Positions 57,001 to 64,000 of a stretch of DNA of 64,000 nucleotides are shown here, piece by piece. Source of the stretch: Endomychus coccineus. Lineage: Eukaryota; Arthropoda; Insecta; Coleoptera; Endomychidae. The notes beneath the pieces are model-generated. The model saw only the letters and a program-made list of their open reading frames with translations, searched no databases and was not told where the DNA came from. Within the stretch, counting starts at the first letter, position 1; every line of letters starts with the position of its first letter. The DNA lies in assembly GCA_958510875.1 (NCBI GenBank), contig OY294067.1, forward strand, positions 149,866,962 to 149,930,961. The letters run 5' to 3'. A program made the translations under genes and the position numbers.

Positions 57001-58760
57001 ATGAAGGAATGGCTGGAGGCTTAAGAAATTGTTTTTGTTGCCAAGAAGTTAACCAATCTTCAGCTTTTGAATGGTATCAGAAAATGACTCCTCCTGTGCT
57101 AGTTTGATGAGAAAATTTTTTGTGCATTTTCCAGTTCTTGCACCGATAGGAAACCAGTAAGGTGGTCAAGCTTCACACGAATCCTGCCATTGTGTATAAA
57201 CCTTAGACAAGGATCCATTGTTCGTTTGATTCGGTTGAAAGAGGAAAATCTATTGAAGTCAATAAGTTCTTGAGCTTGTCTTGTTTCAGTTTCAGTTCCA
57301 GGTAGGTTTGCAAGAATGATGGGATTTGATAAAGGCCAATCATGTTCAGATTTGCATAACCATGGGGTCCAGCCCACCAAAGTATAGAATCTTGAATCTG
57401 AGATGGGTATATACCTCTCGTGCGTAGATCGGCTGGATTTTGCTTCGTATTAACATGATGCCAAAAACCAGAATTTGTTAATTCTTGCATTTGTCTAACC
57501 CTATTAGCATCGAATGTTCGCAATAAATGAAGAGGAGTTTTTATCCAACAGAGGACAACATTTGAATCGCACCAAAGGTGTACAGAATCAAACTCTAAGT
57601 TTATGGAGGAACGAACTTGCTTGTATAACTTAGATAGAACCAGGGCTGCAGTAAGTTCCAACCTAGGGACAGTGAGTGTCTTAAGAGGAGCCACTTTGGA
57701 TTTGGCCAATAATAATGATATATGGATTTTTCCAGATGCATCTATGCTACGGATATATAGGCAAGCACCGTAGGCGTCTGTAGAAGTATCTGCAAACCCA
57801 TGAAGTTGACAGCTGACAAAGCTGTCAGGCAGCAATGTATTTAGTTGAGATAATTCCCCATGAAATCTTCCCCTAGGAATTTTGATCCCTCCGGGTAATT
57901 CTTGATCCCAGTTAACCTTCATAGACCAAAGTTTCTGGATGAGTATGTTTGCTATTATGAGGACAGAAGCCCAAGCGGATCGAATATTTTCGAGATGCTA
58001 GATAAGATGGATCTCTTTGTTAGTTCTCCAGCTATTGTCAAATCCTTGATACAATATTCAAGGTTGTCAGATGATGGTGTCCAGTACAAACCAAGAGTTT
58101 TAGTCGTTTCCTGACTGGAAAAATATACTCGGCTCAACATATCATTCCAAGCTAACCCTTACAATGCCTTGGATCCATTAGACGACCATTTTCTCAATGA
58201 TAAATGGGCTCAATGATGATACCTGAAGTCATAGTTTATTTACTTCTTCGACGGAATCACCACCAGAAAGGAAATCGTCGACATAAAAATCTTCGAATAT
58301 TGCTCTACCAGCTCCAGGGAAACGCATAAGAAAGTCTGTTGATATTTGTTTCAAACAACGTATTGATAAAAAGCTGGCTAAAGAAGTGCCATAAGTGACC
58401 GTGTTTAAGTTATATTCTGAGATTTCATCATTTGGAGAAGACCTTCAGAAAATACGTTGAAAACATCTCTGTTTGGGATTTACAAGTGTCATGCGGTGCA
58501 TTTTTTCGATATCTGCGCTGACAACAATGCGATGTTGACGAAAACGAATGAGGAGAGATATGAGATCATCCTGGATTTTCGGCCCCACGATCTGGAGGCT
58601 GTTAAGGGAAATACCACTGTTAGAAGGGGCTGAGCCGTCGAAAACGACTCTCAGCTTGGTAGTAGAACTATGCTCATTAAATACCCCTTGATGAGGTGAA
58701 TAATAAAAACCATTAGAAGATTCGTTGAGAATAATCTCAGTCATGTGTACTTAGTTTTCA
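57001..58760 (-). pseudogene. BEL reverse transcriptase and RNase H
   Basis: RT begins EHSSTTKLRVVFDGSAPSN (58445-58744) with SADIEKMHRM. The catalytic YVDD is at 58274-58285 in FYVDDFLSGG. KTLGLYWTPSSD and RSILSSISKIFDPLGLLS follow (57955-58140). RNase H (57203-57922) has GFADTSTDAYGACLY, APLKTLTVPRLEL, LWCDSNVVLCWI and NPADLRTRG. The stretch between 58140 and 58440 needs several shifts. All main catalytic words are present, so decay is by indels more than by loss of domains. Confidence 0.88.
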
Positions 58761-58784
58761 TATTCCTTCATGAAATGTATGTAC

Positions 58785-59640
58785 TTATTTCGTAGATTGG
58801 GGTTCGCCTGGAGTCTTCTTTCTAAGGAGTGCTGAGATCTTCGGATTACCAAGAGAGGAAGAGGGATCAGTCTTGAAAGGTATGCTGGCCACGAACATCC
58901 CCTCCTCATCACGAGTGGTGGTGTCAACAAAGTATTTCTCACAATATGATTCATCATCAGTTAGTGGTTTAGGATCCTGGTAAGGTTCCTCGATTTCCCA
59001 AAATTTTGAAAGTTGTGTTTGCAAGCTTGTATTAAAGCAGCAATTGAGTTTTGATTTTGGTCTAGATAAGGGAATTGGACTTGATATGATCCAGCCCATT
59101 ACAGAGTTTTGCAATGTGGGAAGATTAGGTCCAAGCTTGATGTTTCCATTGTGGAATAGAGTATAGAAAATTTCTGCACCTACAAGGAGGTCAATTTCAG
59201 ATGGTTTGAAGAATTCAGGGACTGCTAATTTGATATCACTAGGTATCTGAAGAGACGTAGTATCAATGTGAGCCTCTGGCATCCTATCACATATGTTTGG
59301 TAGAATTAGGCAAGACAGAGATTGACTATAGGGGTTATATCTGGAAGTAATAGTTACGATATTAACTGTAGATACAGTTTGGTTGATTCCTGCTATGGCC
59401 AAAGTTTCATTGGTAGTAGGTATTTGGAGCTTCTCATACAATTCTTGTCATATAAAATTCGATTGACTGCCAGAGTCCAGTAAAACCCGACATGTATGTA
59501 TGCAATTGTATCTATGAGTCATAAATATTGACCAGAGCTGTTGAAAGAAGCATGCTGCATGTATGCACAAAGTGGCAGTTTGATGTAAGAGTACTGGGAG
59601 GACCAGCGGAATTATCATTAATTGAATTATCATTTCCTGT
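58785..59640 (-). pseudogene. BEL aspartic protease and following region
   Basis: The protease motif LLDSGSQSNFI is at about 59449-59482, in a frame that ends there. The main frame from 59441 reads YEKLQIPTT, AIAGINQTV, LSCLILPNI, PSEIDLLVGAEIFY and NSVMGWIISSP, the usual DUF1758-type protease domain of BEL/Pao. It continues to PISKLSKFWEIEE-like words (SKFWEIEEPYQ) before RT. One stop or shift near 59445 separates the active-site loop from the rest. It would cleave the Gag-Pol precursor. Confidence 0.85.
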
Positions 59641-60941
59641 TTGATCAGTTTGAGACCCGCTTATATTATCAATGTGCAATAGAGTATGATGCTTCCGATT
59701 ACATTTCTTACAAACCGTTGATTCACAGTCAGAAGTTTTATGGTTATTTCGCAAACAGTTTGTACATGATCTGAGAACTTTCACCCTTTCCAACCTGGCA
59801 GCTGGGTCTAGTTTCAGAAAATCACCACAGTTAGTCAACCAATGATCTCCCTTGCAAGAAAGGCAAACGATTCTAAAGGTAGAAATAAAAGATTTATTAT
59901 TCATTTTTGATTTGGATGTAGATACTGAAAAGTTTCCTTTCATAGATATTTGTTTGATACTGCTGGGATTAATATGCTATTTCCTCTCCAAGATATCAGC
60001 TCGATCATTGAGGAATTTCCGAAATTCCTCTAGTGTAGGGACGTCACCCGTCAATTTTGTATGACTCCCAGTCATCCTCAGTTTGCTTGTCTAGCTTTAA
60101 AGCCAAATGAAAAATAAGATAAGAATCCCAGTTGTCCGTAGATATCCCTAGCTGATTTAACGACCTCAGATGCTCCAAAACCTCGTCAGACAGTTGTCTC
60201 AATGTTGAAGAGGATTCTTGAGATATTGTTGGAATGCTACGTTTCGGTCTCACGATCATCATCAGAAGACTTATTATGTCTAAAACTTGATTACTTAACT
60301 TGTGCTATTGTGACCTTTTTCCCGAGAATTTATATATAATTCATACCTGGGTCAAAAATCTTTATTGCTATTCAGAGATTTTAAGTGATTATGAATTAAC
60401 ATTCGCTTGTTATTGAAACGTTTACATATGATATTTCATGCAACCTCATAGTTATCAGCTGTAACATCGATTTTTGCAATGAGTCTTTTGACACTATCAT
60501 CAAGATGAGTTTTCAAATAATAGAATTTTTCAGCATCTCCGACACCCTGATTATTGTGCACAAGATCTACATATAGGTCCCTAAACTCTAACCACGATTG
60601 ATAGCCACCCTTGAAAATGGGCAATTTTATCTTAGGAAGCCTAATATTAGGTACATTTTGAGAATTTCTCTGATAAGAATTTACTGAACCAGCTAGTTCT
60701 GAATTTGAGCTATTTTCCGGATGTAAGATGGTTCCAAATTTATGTAAAATACCTCATGCTATTGATGTTTTACTATAGAAGGAATTTTCAAATGATTCAC
60801 GCTCTGATAATTGCTCATCAAAGTCTTCACAGTTCAAATCAATTTGAGCCTGAATTTCCTAAAATTTATTGAGCAACTGTCCTCCGTTCTCTCAGCGTGC
60901 TTCAATTCCAATCGAAAGCATTTTGTCTGGTAATTGGTTTA
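59640..60941 (-). pseudogene. BEL gag, central and C-terminal parts
   Basis: A DUF1759-type core is seen in LPIFKGGYQSWLEF, NNQGVGDAEKFYYL and LDDSVKRLIAKI (60436-60624), and LRQLSDEVLEHLRSL and YLIFHLALKLDKQTEDDW (60044-60262). Three zinc knuckle-like units follow in 59660-59880: CLSCKGDHWLTNC, CTNCLRNNHKTSDC and CKKCNRKHHTLLH. Shifts near 60265-60430 and 60000 break it. The N-terminal part lies on the other side of the hAT insertion at 63024-63127. Confidence 0.88.
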
Positions 60942-60949
60942 CTGGTAAG

Positions 60950-63015
60950 TAAAGTGAGGCATTTATGAAATTTTCATATTCGGCATATTTTTCATATTAG
61001 GTATATGAAATTCCTCCGAATTTTTCATATTCTCAACTTTTTTTCAATTTTTAGCATATGTGTAACAATTTTACAAACAATTCCTTCCTATATAATTCAA
61101 CCAAAACATTTCATTATTCTTGCGAGTAAAGTAGATTGAAAGCTGTCAATTTGTGTTGGTTGACTGGTTTTGCATGTAGCAGGTATAATTTAAGAAAAGG
61201 ACAATTACTGGTAAATCCAAATAATATTGTAGATGTTTAAAATATTCACTTATCCGGAAGTAGGTACTAAGAATTAATTACCCGACACCGTTGGGGTCCA
61301 TTTATTTGTTGCCAAACTAAGGGCACGAGAAGGGGCATAATTATTAAAAGTTTTCTTCAAAGTTGCGTCGACAATTTCAGAGTTAATTTGAATTTAGATT
61401 TTGAAGTGTGTCTATTTAAAATGGCATGTGTCAAAGTGTCTATGTGGATTAAACCAGGTCCAGAGTGGTCTATGGACATGGGAAAAGTATTCTGCTCAGT
61501 TTGCAGCAAAATTGTAAGTACAAATTTATCATTTTCAAAGCTATACAGACTTTTCAACATAAAATTTTTTTCTAAAAAACAAGCTATACAAGGTGTGTCA
61601 TGAAGAGGGCTTATTAAATATGCACAAGGTGTATTTCACGTAACTTTTCAAGATTTCAAATATGAGGATTTTTCGGTATAAAGAAAATTTGCTCTACATA
61701 TGGTATTTCGTCTTTGTAGATTACATCTGAGAAAAGGTTTCTAATAGAACAGCATGTTAAAGCTGCATCACATGGGGCTAAACTAAACAAAGTGACATCT
61801 GAAGGAAAAAAGCAACCGTCAATATCAAAGTGCTTTCAATCTAATGTTGCCAAAACTTCAAGTGAGCAAGAATTGAGTCAAGATTTAGGTCGAGCATTGG
61901 TGACGTCAAATATACCCTTATCAAAACTGTCAAACGATACTTTCCAATCTTTCCTTCAGAAGTATTGTAAATCTGATATATCAAGCGAAAGAACTCTAAG
62001 AAGAACAGAAATTGACAATTTATATTCCTCGTTACTTAATAGCATCAGATTAGAGATAGTGAATGATTATTTTTTTATAAGTGTAGATGAAACGACAGAA
62101 GAAGCTAGAAAAAACTTTCCTCTTGTAAATGATTTGATATCTTGCGTAAAAAAATAGTTTTTAGAGCTCCACTTAGAAGTCAATTTTATAGAGAGCATTT
62201 ACCTAATCTTCCTATTTCACCTCAACCCGTTTTAACACGTTGGGGAACGTGGTTAGAGGCTGCTTCTTTTTATGCCGAAAACCAAATAAAAACTGTTATA
62301 CAAGAAGATGATTCTTCTCAGCCTCTCTTACAAGCCCAAAAATTGCTGACCAATCACATTTTATGTCAACAAGTTTCATTTATAAAAATAAATTATAATT
62401 TCATTTCAAACACTATCCAATTAGAGTCATCCAAATTATCTTTGATAGGGGCGGTAAATTCAATGAAAGAATTTGAGCAAAAATGCAAAAATGTTCAGAT
62501 ACATATTGGAAACCAAATATATCAAAAATTCAAAGTAGTAATAGATCAGAACCATGGCTACAAATTCCTTTTACAAGCAGCCAATGCTTCAATTGAAGAT
62601 TTTGATGAAACATTTACATTGGAACCAGAAATTTTGTCACATTTAAAAAAACGCCCCTATTACGTCTGTTCACGTAGAGAGAAGCTTTTCTGCATTTAAA
62701 CATATGTATACTGATAGGATGCGAAACTTTTTGTTGGAGAATTGCGAGAAATACTTAATTGTTTATTGTTTTATTAATTAAATCAATCATGTAAAAATTG
62801 TTTTGGTAGATATATTTTTAAATAACAAAATATTGAACTATGTTTTGTTTTATTTCAAACTAAGTACCCCATTAAAAAGCAATTGATTGTGAAAATTAAA
62901 ATATTAATTTTTAAATAATTTCATATTAAGATTTTTTTTTCATATTTCAACTTAATTTCTCTCATATATATGATCAAATATTCTACTTTTTTTTCTTCAT
63001 ATTTGCCTCACTTTA
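60950..63015 (+). mobile_element. hAT transposon, 2,066 bp, nested in BEL gag
   Basis: Terminal inverted repeats TAAAGTGAGGCA at both ends, extended by TATGAA with two mismatches between. Target duplications CTGGTAAG (60942-60949) and CTGATAAG (63016-63023) differ at one base. Many subterminal TTTTCATAT motifs lie within 120 bases of both ends and may be transposase binding sites. The plus-strand transposase is internally deleted. The BEL gag reading resumes on the far side, so the insertion point is certain. Confidence 0.95.
61421..62770 (+). pseudogene. hAT transposase with BED-like finger, two exons, internally deleted
   Basis: Exon 1 starts at ATG 61421 and ends at 61513 before GTAAGT; exon 2 starts at 61720 after TTTGTAG, and the frames join without a stop. 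The join completes a BED-like finger: FCSVCSK from exon 1 with EQHVKAASH from exon 2. SQDLGRALVTSNIPLSKL, then FFISVDETTEEA follow (first catalytic Asp). Sequence then jumps to FPLVNDLISCVKK, so a central block is deleted. A shift in an A7 run near 62147-62153 leads to LTRWGTWLEAASFY. A second shift near 62655 puts the dimerisation words SVHVERSFSAFKHMY in another frame. It resembles CGGBP1-related hAT proteins. Confidence 0.85.
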
Positions 63016-63023
63016 CTGATAAG

Positions 63024-63127
63024 CCTTTTAACGTTGATTCAGCTATATTTATAGTGTTTTTGAAAAGAGTTAACTTACTTTTGGTCACAGCGCGTTGCTT
63101 TTTCAAATTTTGTAATTTCTCTTCCAT
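63024..63127 (-). pseudogene. BEL gag N-terminus beyond the hAT insertion
   Basis: From the minus-strand ATG at 63125-63127 the frame reads EEKLQNLKKQRAVTKSKLTL and then FKNTINIAES. Lys/Arg-rich helical starts of this form open BEL gag proteins. It stops being readable at the hAT target duplication and resumes at 60941. Confidence 0.75.
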
Positions 63128-63299
63128 GATTAAATTGTTAGAATTATGGAATGAATACTTTACCGTCCTCAAACAGGTTGAACGAATAAACAGGAAATAT
63201 GTAGTTAAAATGGGAGAAGAATACGCTCACCAGGACACTCACCAGAACATGCTGCCACCGACTTGTTTTTTGTATGGGATGAGCTCTGATTTCACTCGA

Positions 63300-63317
63300 A
63301 TCCGGCTCGAAGGACCA
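63300..63317 (-). promoter_or_regulatory. BEL primer binding site
   Basis: On the minus strand TGGTCCTTCGAGCCGGA starts at 63317, right after the 5' LTR. This is the form seen in many insect BEL/Pao elements and would pair with a CCA-ended tRNA. Confidence 0.8.
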
Positions 63318-63540
63318 ATATATTAAGAGTTTCAGTTTAGTGGACTCTATTTATTGTAATAGTTTGTTTTAAATATTTATTGAAGATTTACAATTTTGCA
63401 ATGACAATTTATTACGTTTTTTCTTGTCTCTATTGATTAATTGAAATCTTGTCACAATTCCCGGGCCTGCTACGCGCTGTCCGGGCCGGTCATAGATGCG
63501 GTATATAGAACATCGGCATAGATCTTCATATGAACTAACA
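63318..63540 (-). repeat. BEL 5' LTR (223 bp)
   Basis: On the minus strand it starts TGTTAGTTCATATG at 63540 and ends before the primer site. It aligns with 55527-55749, with the last dozen bases poorly matching. GCAAC follows at 63541-63545 on the plus strand. TATATA is visible within it (near 63502), a possible promoter. Confidence 0.92.
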
Positions 63541-63545
63541 GCAAC

Positions 63546-64000
63546 ACATATCATATATCAAATCAAGTTGAATCAAACATCATTAATGAAGCTGAATATA
63601 GAAATAACCATATTGTAGAAATTGCTCAATTCTTATTGGTCTAGAATCTAGAGAGTAAAGTGGCGAGGGTAAGTTCTTCGGAGCAGTAACGTATCAAAAC
63701 AAGGCATTCTAGAAAATGAAAACTTATTTATAATTGGCTAAGAAAAATACTCTATGGCGTGAGCAATATGAGGCCTTAATAGCAATGAGATTGAATTTCA
63801 GAGGATTTCAATAATAGTCAGCGTAGGTTACTGAGTATATGGGTAGAACATTAACCTGACAAAGCGCATCAATCTCAAGGACACTACAGTCCAACTTGTG
63901 AAATTTAAATAAGCGTCACTCCATGAAATTCTCCCTAAGCAAGTAATTATTACAACCAGAGTAGAAAAGCTACATCAACATTAACTAAAGGAGTTCATCT
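63546..64000. other. No recognised gene
   Basis: AT-rich sequence right of the BEL element with nothing recognised. Confidence 0.5.

Larger units (their letters stand above)
55527..63540 (-). mobile_element. Complete BEL/Pao LTR retrotransposon, minus strand, with nested hAT
   Basis: Two 223-bp LTRs, a primer binding site, gag, protease, RT, RNase H, integrase and a 3' purine-rich stretch all run on the minus strand and are bounded by GCAAC duplications. A 2,066-bp hAT element lies inside gag at 60950-63015. Without it the BEL element is about 5.9 kb. LTRs differ at about 15 sites over 205 aligned bases plus a poorly matching end, so the insertion is old; all genes carry stops or shifts. Confidence 0.95.

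Noticed and set aside
63318..63540. Solo BEL LTR unrelated to the element at 55.5-60.9 kb
   Set aside because: Primer site, gag start and matching GCAAC duplications show it is the 5' LTR of the same element, separated by the hAT insertion.

Overview
The window is eukaryotic, AT-rich repeat DNA from an arthropod, most likely an insect and plausibly a beetle. The main reasons are an endogenous errantivirus with an env gene, BEL/Pao, Copia, I-like, Jockey-like and Penelope-like elements, hAT, Tc1/mariner and pogo-like DNA transposons, and a tRNA-derived SINE family. No convincing host protein-coding gene was found in 64 kb. Almost every long reading frame belongs to a transposable element. The order assignment is inference.

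Left part (1-14.1 kb) is a three-deep nest on the + strand. A BEL/Pao element (visible from 11265) was hit by a Copia element (window start to 11264). The Copia RNase H region was then hit by a complete errantivirus (3311-10631). The errantivirus has LTRs identical by eye, a CGAC target duplication, and open gag, pol and env. It is the youngest and most intact item in the window.

Middle (14.1-36 kb): a pogo-like transposase scrap; a putative minus-strand LTR with 36-bp tandem repeats and a primer-binding-like site; a minus-strand LINE interrupted by a 1,017-bp long-inverted-repeat Tc1/mariner derivative; a plus-strand LINE endonuclease scrap; and a nearly full-length I-like LINE (23332-27677, minus) with two damaged ORFs. 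A 2.5-kb palindromic DNA element (28752-31288) follows, carrying a transposase-like protein of a family I cannot name. Next come LINE tails, a well-formed minus-strand core promoter near 33.0 kb, SINE copies, a (TA) microsatellite and a 212-bp tandem duplication.

Right part (36-64 kb): decayed LINE, Jockey-like and Penelope-like remnants; a head-to-head SINE pair; a hAT element with perfect 8-bp target duplications (49205-51038); decayed LINE ORF1 and ORF2; and an 8-kb BEL/Pao element on the minus strand (55527-63540) bounded by GCAAC duplications. A second hAT element (60950-63015) is inserted in that BEL element's gag.

The genes do not form a pathway. They are independent selfish elements whose nesting gives a relative chronology: BEL and LINE remnants are old, Copia and hAT intermediate, and the errantivirus most recent. 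Stretches described as empty are those where I saw no recognisable coding or repeat structure by eye.
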